A DNA stretch of 64,000 bases from Syngnathus acus (GCF_901709675.1 NC_051106.1:6644001-6708000), one strand, 5' to 3'; shown: positions 37,506-51,600, counted from the stretch's first letter. A program made the numbers and translations. Notes: generated by a model from the letters alone, not told the origin.

Positions 37506-40500
37506 CTAATGATGTTCCGCCTGACGATGGGTCCACGCCCGGCTTCCCGCGCCGCTCTTTGCCGACGCTTGAGCCCGACCGGACCACTGCTCCCCTCTGG
37601 ACACGCCCGTCGTTTTGGCCGACCGTTCGTAGGAGCTCCCCAGGGGGACGGAGTTTGTGGCCGAGAGGTGCTGTTTCCATGAGAGAAGGTCGGCATTTGC
37701 ACCCTGGTCGAAAAAAAATAAAGAAATAAGTGAGAGTAGGTGAGAAACTGTAAATGTGGTCACAAACCAAAAAATATATCTCAACCCGAGTGGCCTCGCA
37801 AAGTGAGACTTTTACAGTCATTTCCAACACTGTGATTATATTTCCTGCTTGAATGGCCTCGAGGTCCTTTTTAATAGCCATTGGAGCCAATTAGCTTCGA
37901 TTAGAGCCCCGCTGGACTTTTGCTGTGTCTCGGAGGGCAACAGACAGGAAATAAGTCACCCGACAAGCTTGCAGAGTGGGCGTGGCCGCTTGCGGTCACT
38001 TCCTGCTGAGGGGAGGAAACGTGAGGGTGGCAATCATCTCCTTGTATGGTCAGCAAGCTGTGAGCCAAGGTGGATTAAAACTCTTGCCTACTAAGCAACA
38101 AGACGCTGTTGGGAATAAAACGTCAGGCTTTAGAATAGTGAAGTGAAAATTGGTAGGACGGTTTTGCTTCCTTGTGAATTATGGATCCAACGTCAGTTAT
38201 ATAAACTTTTGGAGAGACCCCACACGTGAAAAATTGGCAGCTGTGTGTTTGGTCGGATTTGGAAACGGCTTCACATCTGCCATCGGGGGAATTCCGTCGA
38301 ACAACATTCTTTTTGTTCACTTGAGCTCGGCGAGACGCATACTTTCCTTACTTTACAATAAAATGTCACGTCTTCCAGAATAAATGTTCTTCCAGGTCAG
38401 ACGTAAGTAGGTTGCCGAGTGTGTGAACACGTCCACGTGTGGCTTTGAGTCAATATTTGGCTAAGAGAAACATCAGGCCTGCTATAAATGCTGTTAATGT
38501 GTCCCGGCAGAGGAAAGCCGCTGACAAGTTCAGACGTCATTGGGCAAAACAGCTCCCGCTCACGTGCGTGAATGCTACCAAATGCAAAATTGAAACCGGA
38601 AAATTGGCAATAAAGAAAAACGCTGAAGTCAGTCTGGCTTGTTAGGGTTGACCCTGACAGGCTGTCCTAAATCAGGGTTTCCCAAACCGAGGGTGGGGGG
38701 CTAAAATGCGTTTCATTGGGTGGATGTAAATGTAACGTTTCGGGGGAAACTTGTCGACTGGAACATTGTGGCTCGAGATGAATGGACGGCTTTGTCTGCA
38801 GAACCAATTACGTCGCCGCGTCAAAACCGTCTGCCCTTTGTCTCGCGTGCAATTTAAAAGAATGCCTTTGTCAAGCCAAGACAAACTATGAAATCACCTC
38901 TTCCCATACACTACATTCTAGAATTCAGGTAACATGTTTCTGATAATTGGTGGTCACGCCTGATTAATCCGGATGAGGGTTTTATACCGAAGTGACCGTG
39001 AAGCTATTTTTTTGCGGTCGGACAGAAAAGCCGTATTCCAGACGTACGGTAGACCTGGCCTCTGGTTTCAGACTCAACACGGGATGGTTTTGGTGTCTTT
39101 CTCATTAGCTGGAATAACATAGGTCTCATTCATGTAAGCATAATGAGGTTTCCTGATGCCTACTTAATGGAATGTATGTCCCGTTAAAACCAGGGCAAAA
39201 TATTTCATCATGAATGGCATAGGTTTGGGAAAAAAACAAAAAAAACAATCAATGATTGTTGGGGTCAGGCTGTCTGCAAGCACTCCCAGCAATGTGGTGT
39301 CCCCTCCTCCTTAATGACTATTGATTTGTTGGTGTACATCTGGACTCCAGCATGCTGACATCTGCAATTTTCTTATCCCTACCAAAGACTAAATGTAGAG
39401 TTTTCTAAAGCTCAGAACAATGGAATGGCGCTGATTTGGACCAGCTTCTTATGCTCCAATCAAGCCAGTTTTACGACGCATTCACGGGGTCGGAATAAAA
39501 CAAGCCTCCGCTGTCAACCTTTGACACTGCAATCACATACTAATCCCCCACCGCCCACTGTCCTGACTGCAGCTGTATTTATCCAAACCTCTTGGGAATG
39601 AACCGACCACCGAAAAATATGCAGACGATCCAAGCCAAACATGATTAAAAAAAAATAATAATTCAGAGAAGACTAGCGATGACCACTATATGAACCGTGT
39701 TTTTCTTGCACTCTGGTCAATTTGCGTCGCTAACCGCCGCTAACCAAAATGAGGTTTGTTGCTCCAAAAATCAGGATGAACAAGGGGCTGCAAATCAAGA
39801 AAATGGCTTTAGGAAATTCCCTAAATGCTGAAAACACTCAATGAAGGAGGCAGGCAGTAGATCAGGTTGTTGCTGAATGACCACATCTGACAGGAGGGGA
39901 GGGGAGGGGGGTGTCTTTTTGAAATCCTCCGACCGGCTCCATGGTAACCAGCACCACTCAAGGGTGACTGATGTTAGACGGGGGTCAAAAAGAGGAGACA
40001 AACTCAAAGTCTGTCAACTAATCAAAGAGTTGCGGTCAAGGCCATGGTGTGAAGATGAGGCGGACCCTGACCATGACAGAATTCCACAAATAGAAGAGTC
40101 TATTCCTTCCAAGGTTTGAATAGCCAATTAGTTGAAAGTGGATTGGTGGGAAGAAGGAAGATTAGTTGAATCGTCTGGCTGAAGATGACAGACTGAGTTT
40201 CCAGTACCGCAGTCCTGCGGCGTGGTCTCGTTTATGCTGCCGGTAGTACGGCACAAACTGCCTGATCTGGATTTGTTTCAGATCTCAGCCACAATCTACA
40301 ACATCCATAAATGGATAATCCTCTTCAATGTCATCGTCGGACAAATTGGACTAACGACGATTAATGGTTCTCCGCTTACTGTACATTTATGTTTGCTTGG
40401 TATTAAGCAAAGAAAATTCTTTCCCAGACCAGCCTACTTTATCATATGTGACAGAATGGCATGTTATTGTAGCCACGGAGGCCACTCGATAAGCAGACGG

Positions 40501-43500
40501 ACATTTGTAGTCTACACCCATGAAGAAAATCCTGCACGCAAGACCACATAAATACAAAAACTACAGGCATGTTTACGCCACGCATCTTGCAGGTGGCGCG
40601 GATAAATACAGGAAAACTATTTTCTACTCTTTGAGGTTTTTCAAGCCTTTTTTTCCACTTGTTAATAGCTTGTTCATTTCCACCCTGCGTAACTTTTCGT
40701 CCCACCCTTCTGTTTGTGCCGTGTGGGAACACACATGGAAGTACCGGGAGAATTTGTGGAAACTCTTCGGAATATCAGGAGGGAGGAGTTGTACCTGCGG
40801 TCGTTGCGAGTACGAACGGTTCCAGGACTGAGAGGTGACAGGCGCGTGAGGCATAGTCTTTCCGAAGGCTCCTGCGTCCGCAGAGACGGATTTGGCGGTT
40901 CCGCCGCGAAGGAGCGCCGATTCTTCGGCTTCTTTGTCGATAGTCCGCATGTACATCTGCAAGGACAAAAATAGGAATCATCCAACTACCAGCTTCTTTG
41001 ATTGTTGTCGTTTTTTAAACTTACATCCGAAGGGGATGGCTTGGCTCTCCTCAGAGCAGAAACAATCCCACTGCTTTTAGATCCATAGCTCCTGGAGTCA
41101 TCAGAGTCAACCGTTCTCGCCAGGTAAGCCTTGCATGTTGTTGTAGATTCTGCCTCATCCTCAGAACCCCCGTCCATGACCCCCCTTCTTCGTCTCTCCT
41201 TCTCATCCGACGCAAGGCCTTTGTTCTTCCAAGTGCTTCTCACGGTTACATTCTTCGTGTCTGGTAGAGACTCTTCTTGCCGCGTATGACTTTGGTTTTG
41301 CCAGCTGGTGAAAGTGGTGGTGCTATTGGAGCTTTCGAAGGCAGAAGAATCGTTGAGGTCAGCAGAGGTCGTGTCCGGAGACGGGTGGCTAAAGCTGCTG
41401 TGTTGGTAGGCCGTGTGCCTTGTGGTTGTTTCCACTCTGGAGGAACTGTGAATCCTCGACTTGGATGAGGAATCATTGTGGTTATCCGCTCCGGGGTCTT
41501 GGTCCTGGCTTGACCGCATGGTAAGCTCGCTCTTGGGGATGGAGATTTCGTAAGGGATTGAAATGCTGCCATGGTGCTCGCTACTTGGGCCTGTCCAATG
41601 AAAGAAGTTTGAATAGATGAGTCATCGGATTATGTATTCATCATATTTCTTATGTAACAATATAGTATTTTCATTCTGTTGCCAAATCAAGCACAGATTT
41701 TGAAATGGGAATGTCGGAATGCGGTGATACCAAAACTAGATGGGAGGGGTCAAGTGAATGGTGGTCAACTTACCGATGAGAAAGTTACTGGTGGATGTGT
41801 GACGTTCCTTGGCGGACAAGGGCTCACTGGATACACTGCTGCTGCGACTGCTGGTTCTGGAGGAGCTCGGGTCATTGGGATAGATCGTTATACTGCTGGT
41901 TATCTTACTGGTGTTGGTCAACACGGGTTTGGTGGATATCCTGGGTTTGCCGTTGGCGGGCAAGGGTTCGGAAATCATCATCTCTTTCCTGTCGATCTCA
42001 ACGATGGCTGGTTTGATGACTGCTTTTGACCTCAGCGCCTCACGTGGACTGCAAACCCGCTGGACCTCCAGACCAGATGGGGTGTTCCCGCCTCCCTCAG
42101 CTAAATGTGCTCTCAGTTCTTCATCGAAGGAACTTCTGGAGGAAGAACCCTCTGAATGAGAGTCTTTAACGTGGGAATATGGAGAATATCTCGAGGTTGC
42201 AGTCCTACTGCTCGGAGTTGTAGTAGTCGTTTCATTCACCGTCTCGGGTTCAGAAGGTCTCGAACCGGTAGATTCTGTTTCTGAAGCAGAGGAATGACCT
42301 TCAGACCCCTGATCATTTGGCAGCAGTTGATTGACGTTGGATCTGTAAGCTTTGTAGGATCCATTGGCCTTGGATAGGCTGGACGCAGAATGTTGAAGTG
42401 GGTCAATCGATTCCTGGTCTGAAGGGAGCTCAGCGTCCTTGTCTGGTACGGCGGTGCTGCTCTCAGGCACAACATCCGAGTTGGTTGATTCACTGTCGCT
42501 GCCTCCATATGACTTTGAAATTTTTTCCATTCTGCTCTTTTTGCCGTCCCCATCGCCCTGTCTGTAAGGTGTCCTCAGGGGCTTCTGGTCATTAGCTGCT
42601 GGCGGGTAGCGGCTAAGAACGGACACTTTTTTAACGTCACTGGAGGGTGTATGCAAAGCGCTGTACATTGTTCCCTTGTATGCTTTTTCCTCAGTTCCTC
42701 TGCCCGTCTCTCTTATTCCGTTATCGGAAAAAGTATTGGGGGTTTTGGGTGTCCTCCTGCTTTTGTGTGCAGGACTGATGGCTCTGTTAGGAGACATGGG
42801 AGAGGTTTCCTCGGAGTGGCTGAGATCTTTAGTTCTGAGCTTGGTTTCTCTCTTGTGCTGAGGAGATAGCTCCCTGATTCGGTGCTTAGGCGAGCTGGGC
42901 TCAGTGACAGATGCGGCGCTTCGGTATTTAGGCTTCTCTTGCCTGAAAGTTCCCTTGGCGAGCTCTTCGTTCTCAGCTTTGCCATTCTCCAGATGCTTGG
43001 CAGGGCTGTTGGGGCAGATGTTAGCACTTCCGTTGCCTTGCTTATCCGCAGTTCGGTGGCCTCCGAGTCCACCTTTATTGCACAGCTGCGTCCTGAGCTG
43101 TTCCACCTGCTCGCTCAGTTGGCGAGCCCGGTCTCGTTCCATCTGGAACTTTTTGTGAAGCTCGCCGTTTTTTGACTCGGAGCTCTTCAAGTCATTCTCC
43201 ACAATCTCTAGTTGTTTGAGGCGGTTCTTCAGACGTTCAACTTCTTGCGTCAACTCCTTTACCTTATTGTCCTCCTCAGGTGACCCTGCAAGGTTCTTCT
43301 GGTTTTCAGATTTATTCAGCTGGCCAATGTTGTAGTCGAGGCTCTTCTTGCGTCCAGTCAAGTTACTGGTGTGGATGCCGGTGGAGGATAGCTCCTCTTC
43401 AATTCTTGATCTTATAAAGTCTGTACAACCAGGATCGACAGACATGCCAAGGCGCTCCAGTTTCTCTGTGAGCTTTAAAATGATCTTCTCATCTTCCTTT

Positions 43501-44156
43501 TGTTTCTCTCGTATCCTCTTGTGTTCATTCTCAAAGGTCTGGCAGAATCCTTTAAACTTGTCAAGTTCCGCTGCTAATGTCTGCTCTGCTTTGTCCAGTT
43601 TCACCTCAGACCCCTCCATTTCCTTTAAACGTGCTTTGAGGGTCTCCAACTCGGTCGAGAGTTTCTTGGTCAGGTTCTTCTCCTCATTGAGACTGAGGCA
43701 GAGCTGGCTACAGTCGGACTTACTTTTCCCAAACGCTTCTTCCAGTTTCTCCAGTTCCGCCATCCTCCTCTGGAGATGTTCGATCTCGGCCTTCAGCTCC
43801 ATGGTTAGATTTTCCTCCTCTTCCAGTTTCTCTCTCACAGTCCGGCAGAGGTCTTCGGCTTTGCGCACCTCCTCATCTTTACCTTGGATTTTCAAGAGGC
43901 GTTTCCTCAAGGACTCGACATCGGCAAGCAAGGACGAATTGCTACCTTCTGCCTGGATGATCTTGTCCTGTGGGGTAAGAGTTGATTAAAATATTTCTGT
44001 ACATCAGTTCCGCAAACATCGCTCATTACTAACCTGAATGTCGAGCAACTCATCTTCAGACTTCTGCAGCTTGTTAGTGGCTTCCTCCAATTCATCGAGC
44101 CGTCGACTGAGACTTTGTAGCTTGTGCCGCAAATGGCGATGTGTCATGTCAGACAT
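37506..44156 (-). CDS. luzp1: Leucine zipper protein 1, five coding exons
   Basis: LUZP1 is a coiled-coil protein that bundles actin, localises to centrosome, midbody and junctions, and limits ciliogenesis. Coding exons: 44034-44156, 41774-43967, 41025-41590, 40795-40956, 37506-37703. They join in frame for 3243 bases, 1080 residues (human 1076). The start is [21 protein letters not shown] long coiled coil follows ([40 protein letters not shown]). Conserved islands in the disordered part are [36 protein letters not shown]-like [21 protein letters not shown], and [27 protein letters not shown] lies in exon 3. The last two exons are placed by splice sites, phase and total length; their protein is not clearly similar to the human C-terminus as I recall it, so they are less certain. 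Confidence 0.9.
37704..40794 (-). other. Last luzp1 intron
   Basis: This 3.1-kb intron separates the last two coding exons as modelled. It holds only unique AT-rich sequence, a short hAT-like terminus (CAGGGTTTCCCAAACC near 38673-38688) without a partner, and no protein-like open frame. Confidence 0.45.
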
Positions 44157-44362
44157 GGCTACAAAGTTTTTATTGTGTTTCTAGTGTCTTGTGTTTTCTT
44201 CAGGTTATTTGAGCCTTGGCAGAGGTCCACATTTGTGTTGTGTTGATATCAATTCACCTTCAATGTTAGACAACTAGTGTGAAAGTGGTTTTGATCTCTT
44301 TGTGCTCTTTTTACAAGTGGTGCTGCAAGAAAAGTTCCATCAGCGTGATGTTTAGATGTCAT
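44157..44362 (-). other. luzp1: 5' UTR part of luzp1 coding exon 1
   Basis: Reading leftward, a strong acceptor (CTCCCTCCTATAG) precedes 44362 and the exon runs to the ATG at 44154-44156. The coding start is therefore in a spliced exon and at least one non-coding exon must lie upstream. Confidence 0.6.
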
Positions 44363-47300
44363 CTATAGGAGGGAGAAAGAAAAAAAAAACACTTTAGTCA
44401 CTGATAGTCGTTTAATAATCGGCGTGACAGATCGAAGAGCGTGGCCCAAAAGTCATTACTCGCTAATTATTTTTTATTTATCCTTTTATCTTTTATACCA
44501 AGGACATAAAATGATGCAAATGTCAACACAATCAACAAAAATGGAGATGTGCAATTTCTTTTTTTAAATGAGAGTACAGTGTGCTAGGCAAACGCGATAA
44601 TAACACGATGCAATTCTTTCCTTTGTCATTGAACCACTATTTTCACTGTTCACCTTGTTTTGTCCTTTTACAAGGAGCTGTGGGGGTTCCACATGTCAGT
44701 ACGGATATGCCGGCACATGTTTCACGCATGCACACTCGCACATACTGTACAATACAATCTCCCCGCCGCTATCCCCAACATTGATTTTTACTCGCCTGCG
44801 TGTTTCTGCTGACAGCGGCATTTCTCAATAACACTATCAAGATAAGAACATCACAGCTCAGCTTCAAAATGGGATGCTTTGACCTCCATACATGACGCCA
44901 ATTAGTAGCAAACAAAAAGCCGACTGACAGCAGAGCCTCCATCTATCAGTTTGTTTCATGAATGATTCAGGTGGTGGGCTTTCCTGCTCCCACTGCACCC
45001 CCCCATCCTGTTTCATTTAGCTAAGCAGGCGCCGTTATCGACCATGAGAGGAGATCAGCCTGAGGGTGGGACTGAACATCTGCACACATCATCACTTGTC
45101 GACAGCTCTTAATCCTTCCCTTCGTGTCTCCCCTCGTTCATGTTCAAAGAGTGCGAAAACTGCTTGGAATAAAGAGCGTTTGATGTTGTTTTAAAAAAAA
45201 GAAAAAAACTGTTTGTACCGTTAAAAGAAAATCTAGTACGGCAGTAAACACATCTCATGAGATGCGACAAGTTGTCATCAGGGTTTACTCCCAAATGACT
45301 TTATGGACTTTCCTTTGTTTTGTTTAATGTGGAAAAAAGTACTCGCCACACAATTTATTAAACATCTTGTTCAGCACAACAAAAAAACACTTTGAAAAGT
45401 CAATCTGGCACCGATTACGTTCCTGAAAGCCCTGTGATGCAGAGTCTTTTATTCTAATTATTTCGCACTTTCATGAGGTCTGGGGGTTTGGGCGAGACAG
45501 GAAATAACGGCGTGAGGAGGACGTGAGGTAAAGGGAAGCAAAAGTGGGGTCAAAATACTCCTGTCAATAATGTCGTCGTGTCTTGCATGGGCTTGTCGAC
45601 TGAGATTTGCTTTTCCGCTGTTGTAAAGCTAACTGGCCATCGTCATCTCCCTCTGACACGCACACCAGCACGGTGGCTTTTTATGGGCAGTGGCGCGTGC
45701 AAAACGACTGTGGCAAGGGCCTACCCGCTGCCAAACTAATCAACATACCTGAAGCATGATTATCACAGGGGCTGGGCCCTCATTAGCCGCATTCATGACG
45801 GGAGAAGGGAACGCTTGATGACTTTGACCAGGGGGGTGTCCAAAGTCCGACCATTTGTGCCCGGTCATCCATTATTATTTTTTTTTGTGGCCAAATACAT
45901 TTGGCAGCACCTACTATCGAGAATGACTTCCTTAATGTCAGATTGATATCAGTGGCTGGTATCGGCAACCTCCACGGTTTTTCTAACAGCTGAAAACAAT
46001 ACTAGTATCGGATTGATAGGATCTGGTATCGGTACTTTTTTATCACTATTAAGGTGGAATTACACGGCCTTCTAGACAACCAGATTAAAAAAAACACTTT
46101 TATTATCTTATTGACATTTACAAAACATCCCTTTAATTTTAACGACAGCTTAAAATGACACACTCACACACTGTAATAAAAGCAAACCCAGAGTCAGCTT
46201 CTTGCATTGTGAACTCAGGCGGGGGAAACTCAAAAGCAAGGGGGAGAAAAAAAAAAAAAAAGTCATTTCAACAGTGAGAGGTTAACAGAAAAGTCAACAT
46301 CCGGAGGCTTGAAGCGCCGCAGTTGCTTTCCTCAGCTGTAAGTGGAATGTTGAACCATGATTCCAAATTTAGTATGTTTTGCTACAGTCTTGCACCAAAC
46401 TGGGCTATGACACATCAAAACACATAAAAGGTACCGCGGGTCGGATATTGATGTTCCCGAAAGGAGGGGGGGGGGGGGTGATAATAAAACTTATTGGAAA
46501 GTTGAGTTTCTCTCTTTTTCTTTCTGTCTTTCTCTCACACGAAGGTTACAATCAGACACCATATCATTAAGGCTTTAGCCACTCTTCCTGCTTGCCTGCC
46601 GCCTTTCTCGTACATTCTGTTCTCCCCACCAGAGGCAGAAAGGGAAAAAAAAAGAAAATCACTCTTGCACTTGACATTAGCAACTTCTGGGTTCCAAAAG
46701 ATGGTGGTTAATAACAAGTCCAAGCAAAATAATATCCTCCATGTGCAGGATGTTGAGAATGTGTGTGCGCATGCCGTGTCGAGATGATGGCGGAGCAATG
46801 GAAGCCACAAGATGGTGGCGAGCTGGTGCTTGGCCTGCATTTTTTCCAAGAAAGTGAAGAGCGGCTGCGCATAATGTTTGGCTTGTCATTTCCTGCGCTG
46901 TCATGTCAGCCTCTCGCAACGAAAATCGGTAAAGAAATTAAAGGCTGCGGTGCATTTTAAGCAGAACAGAGGACAGGGAAAGTCACGGAGCTTGTTTCTT
47001 GAGGTGAACACATTTTTTTTTTGTCAATGATACGAGACTACTGTAATTGGAACAACGTGTTTTGGAAATATATGGCTCTAACATTTCCATAATGATCATA
47101 CATGAAGGCTTAGATGTTTTGTCATTTTTTACAGCGCGGAAATATCTCACTGTCCCGCTAACTGGCTACTATTTCACATTTACAGCTGTCGAAGCATTCT
47201 CAGCTATCAGCGGACGTCAGCGGAACTTCTGTGCGAAGTGTGAAGTGGAAAAAAATAAAAATTGCGTCACAGTTTGATGCCGACAAGAGAACATGGCAAC

Positions 47301-49058
47301 ACGATGACACTTAACGTGTCGACGAGCTGTCCGTGTGATTTAAGTGAGTCAGACAGAGAAAACGTTGAGCCAGGGAGTTGTAAAGATGATGTTAATACAC
47401 GCTCGGTTCTAGTTGAACAGTGATGTGACGTGCTCATTTTTATTCTGATTTCCCAAACAGGCCTGCAGAGTGTCAATGACATCGACGAAGCAAGTCAGCC
47501 AGAAAGAGGAAAAAAATAACCAGTTGCTACTGAGCGTATAAATGCATTAGCAAGCTTATCGAAGCGCTAAAAGAGATTTATGGCCAAACCGCTACCTCAC
47601 ATCCGTTTTTTTTTTCCCCACTTTTTTCTGAACGCACTCATCCCAGATGTGCTGGAAGATGGAGTGTGAAGGAACTGCCAGTAAATCAAGTGTCAAGTAC
47701 GTCTGTGGTTAAAATGTCTCCTGACAGAAATCCTGTTTTGAAAATTGAGTCGGATGACGGCAGGTTAATGAACACCTCGAGAGAAATCGTTCAATCAGAT
47801 GTTAGCTTATTGCGACGATTATGCCAAATACAATTCTTGAATCGATAAGTTAAGGCAAAATGACCAACAACTAACAGTTCTTGATTCAATCTCAACTAAC
47901 TTCCAGCCTAAGGCAGTCCTGGAGGACCACCAACTCTCCAAATATCCAAAACTGGTCAGCGTGTTTATTATTCCAATAGTATGCGTACAATGGAGCCTCA
48001 GACTTTCAATGTTTAGTCGGTTAAACAATTTAGATCTTCAACTAAACATAGTGTCCAAAAACCCGAACCAAAAAGTGTCTTTTTTGTGTATATGTGCGTG
48101 AAATCTTCTTAACACGCTATCCTTGCACCTTCTGCCTGTCTGCTATGCTCAGTCGACTCCCTCACCCTTTGGCGTCAGCTTCACGAGAAAAAGCAAACGC
48201 GAGGAGGCCACGGAGCCAGAGAGGGGGGTGAGCGTGAAGCGAGCCCGCAGAATGTAGAGTAGGAAGCTGCCTGAGTGGATTACTGCGGCAGGAATGCAGC
48301 AAGCGGCTGCCGAGAGGCGACGGCAGAAGAGCGGGAGGAGGTGAAAGGGATGACGTATATCAGACGATAATATTGACTCAAGTATTAGGACAAAAATTGT
48401 CAATGGGAGTCAATTGTAACGATATTGCAACTGGGGAAACAAAATGGCCGACAATCTCATTTTAATTTGCTGTCAAATTTAATTGAGGTCGCCACGCTGC
48501 TGAGTGACTAATTCAGACGCCCATTTGAAATGTAATCATGGTAATTATCAAGGCCCACAAAAAAAAAAAAAAGTGTTTATATGTTGACAGCTGAGACAAA
48601 TGACACAGCTCATATATACATGTTCTGTTTGTGGAAGGCTGATTGCGCACCAAAGAGGGCGACTAGATTCGAGTATAGTTTGTGTAAAAGAGAAAAAGGG
48701 CCTCCATATTGTTTTTATTGACACCAAGCAACACATTAGCGGCGTGTAGCGTGGTTGAAAAATACAGCAGTGCGCCACTCCTGCGCAAAAGTCCGGGGAA
48801 GGAAGTTTGGCGCCGGCATTTGTGCCCGACAGGAAACACGCTCGGACAAAAAGCGAAGAGGAAGAGGTGGATGAAGACGACGGGGAGAAGGAGGTTAAAC
48901 CCGATGGACTTTTAAGAGACACCAAAGTCTTTACGTAAAGATATAAAAAAGCTCATTTAGATTTTTATGCATTTATTTACAGGAAAAAAAAGAGACAAAT
49001 TCAGTATCAAACTATTCTCTTAATGAACAGCAGATGAGTAGAAGGAGATAAAACTCAC
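44363..49058. other. Long luzp1 5' intron or intergenic sequence
   Basis: I find no gene here. The stretch includes a poly-G run at about 46467-46478, several poly-A runs, and a degraded TATCGG-rich repeat near 45940-46040. Short open frames have no supporting features. Confidence 0.5.
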
Positions 49059-49116
49059 ATTTCCGAAACATCCTTCATCTCTGACATGTTAAAGTCCTCT
49101 TCCCCAAGGCGCCATT
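49059..49116 (-). other. luzp1: Candidate non-coding exon of luzp1
   Basis: On the minus strand a T-rich tract and CAATCACAG acceptor precede 49116, and the 58-base stretch ends at a consensus donor GTGAGT (49058-49053). One frame reads WRLGEEDFNMSEMKDVSE without a stop; another has an ATG followed by a TAA after nine codons. It could be a 5' UTR exon of luzp1 or part of an unknown gene. Only splice-site quality supports it. Confidence 0.35.
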
Positions 49117-49383
49117 CTGTGATTGGAAACAAACAAACAACGTGGTTAGCAAAAATACAATTATCAGATTTTCAAAATGGCACCTTTTGCTAGCGTTTGA
49201 CCTTCATGAGTCAAACAAACATCCCGGGAGTGGATACGTGTTTTGTGGGCTTTGCCATCGACTCATGCATGAGCAGACAAGCCATGTTTGGCCACGGCAA
49301 CACAAGGCCCCATTCACTTCTTTGGCACGCACACACCAACACACACGCTATTATCATAATCATCATCATCAACAACGACCCGA

Positions 49384-49430
49384 GAAGTTCTCGAGTGCTT
49401 CAACACACACACACACATGCAAGCACACAG
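49384..49430. repeat. CA-rich microsatellite region
   Basis: Short CA runs (ACACACACACACATGCAAGCACACAG) are interspersed in this stretch. They look like a decayed microsatellite. Confidence 0.6.
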
Positions 49431-51034
49431 ACGAACGACACAGAAGACAAGCATTCCACTACAGTAGCATTCCATATGTTTGGTTAAGCGCAGAGAATCC
49501 CAATTTAAGACAGCAGTCTGGGTTGAATTAAAAGGATGAGAGTGGAGGCAGACGGAAGAACTTCAAATTACAGCACGGTCAAATTTTTGAGCTCAATAAA
49601 AATGAAGCGTGACTGTACTGAAAAAAAAAAAGAGACATGTTTTGAATTTTGTACCAAATTTTTGTTTCTGTTTACATCCTTACTGGCAAATGTTAAATGA
49701 TAAATATTTGGTTCGATTTTAGACTGGAGAAAAAAAAAAAAAACACCATCACCAAGTAATAAGTAATATTTTCTAATTCTTTAAAAAATACAATGTAAAG
49801 ATGCTAAATATGAAATAAAAACAGAAAATTGTCATTTTATATCAGGAATAAACAGGGCCACCAAAACATGGCTCATGGCCCACCCAAAAAGTCTTAATGT
49901 GGGACACTTCTTACTTACAAGTGTCATCACTACAATTACTAGTTTGGTTAACGACAAGAGCCACAATATAACATCATTACATACGCTACCTTATTATTAT
50001 ATTTGGCATTCATTATTTACTTGACATATTTATGAACAAACATTATTGGCATTCTCGTGGTACTCTTTGCAAAGTTTTTCATACCCTAAACCGCCACGTC
50101 GGTGTTTCTGTCGCCCAAATTTCCGGCCTGTATCCGACTTGTGTGGAAAAATGTCATTGGATTGTTGAGAAACTTTGCCGCAAAACGGGATTTTCCACAC
50201 TGTGTGATAAAACGCTGTAGTACATTCATAAATTGTTCACTAAAAACATTGATTGCAGCCAAAAGTCTCTTTATAAACACTCGAGTAGAACGCTTTGATG
50301 CAACAAATGTATTCCATCTGTGGCATCTTTGTAATTCTGTTGAATATACTCGGGAAAAAAAACAAAGCAGGGATAAGCCAAATTGATTTATTGATTGTTC
50401 AGGAATTCTGTGCGAAATTAACTGCGCCGTTGGAGCCCACTCATTTTGCCGTCGAAAGAAGTCCAAGATGATTTTAGCCTCAGAAAACCTGAGCAGAATG
50501 AACAGAGTTAACTACTTTTGGGTTTTTGCGAAACGACATTGCCAACGCATTTGAAGGCATCTGACCGAGCTTATGTTTCGGTGGTTGAATCTAATGTAAT
50601 GTTTTGACAAAATCTCAAAACATTACATTTGCACTGGAACAACGATAGAGACTCCGAAGTATCATAGAATTCTTGTTTTGTTAGCCAGCATGCTAAAGGT
50701 TAGCTTGACTTTTTATCTTTTAAATATGGCATATTCATACATAAAAGTTATTTGAACCTACCGTTGGACCAAAACAGAAAGCGCCAAGTGAATTTTGTTA
50801 AGCAGCAAGTGACCTCATTGGAAAATGGATGTTTTCAACCAAAATATTTGGATTCAAATGAAGCGCAGAGGAGTATGTCGTGAACATCGGGACTCCCATC
50901 AAGGTAAAACACGATAGGACAGATCGTGTTCAAGTTCCTTCGCCGGAGAAACTTTCAAGGCCTGAAACTTCAACCGGGCCTCCACTAGCCAGGCGTGTGT
51001 ATGGGCACCCATTTCCTGAGTGATTAACAGGATA

Positions 51035-51055
51035 TGTGTGTGTGTGTGTGTGTGT
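51035..51055. repeat. (GT)n microsatellite
   Basis: About ten GT units in a row are present. Confidence 0.85.
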
Positions 51056-51549
51056 AGCTCGGAGAGGTCTGGGGTTGTTTTGTCTGCTCGGGGAGGAAAG
51101 GAATGCCCAAGTCAAACAAAGCGGACAGGATGCCTTGCAAGAGGCGAGGACCAGGGTGAGAAAGAGAAAGCGCAGAGGGGAGCAGGACGGCGAGAGACAG
51201 GAAGTGGAGGTCCAGAATGTCGCAGACAGAAGGAGCAAAAGAGAAGGTGGGAGTAGCAGAGAGTTGATTTCTCATGTGTTGAACAGCATTCCTCCTCCCG
51301 CTGTTATTTGCATTCCGACGCAACGGAGAGGTGGAGCGACAATTTGGTCGACAAGCTGTCAGACAGAAAACCATTCGGCGCTTCCAACTTGACTGTAAAC
51401 CTGCAGAACCGGTAGTGATATCTAATGACTAACAGCCCTCGAGCTCTCCTTGTTCCACCGAACAAACACAAGACGCCTCACAGCGCAGCTAATGTACATG
51501 GATATTTTTCTATCGCAGTCATTCGAGTACGTTTTTATGCGAGAGATGG

Positions 51550-51600
51550 GGTACACCCAGGATTGGTCGCCGGTCAATCGCAGGGCACATAAACAACCAT
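51550..51600. repeat. Fragment of a common teleost interspersed repeat
   Basis: The stretch GTACACCCAGGATTGGTCGC then CGGTCAATCGCAGGGCACAT and AACAACCAT resembles a repeat tail widely dispersed in fish genomes, from general knowledge. Both ends are lost, so its class cannot be assigned here. Confidence 0.5.

Noticed and set aside
37465-37890. 141-codon minus-strand open frame
   Set aside because: It overlaps the last luzp1 exon in a different frame and includes intron sequence; the luzp1 frame is favoured by splice phase.
43348-43989. 213-codon open frame on the + strand
   Set aside because: It is the antisense shadow of the luzp1 coiled-coil exon; its Ser and Leu-rich composition mirrors Glu, Lys and Arg codons.
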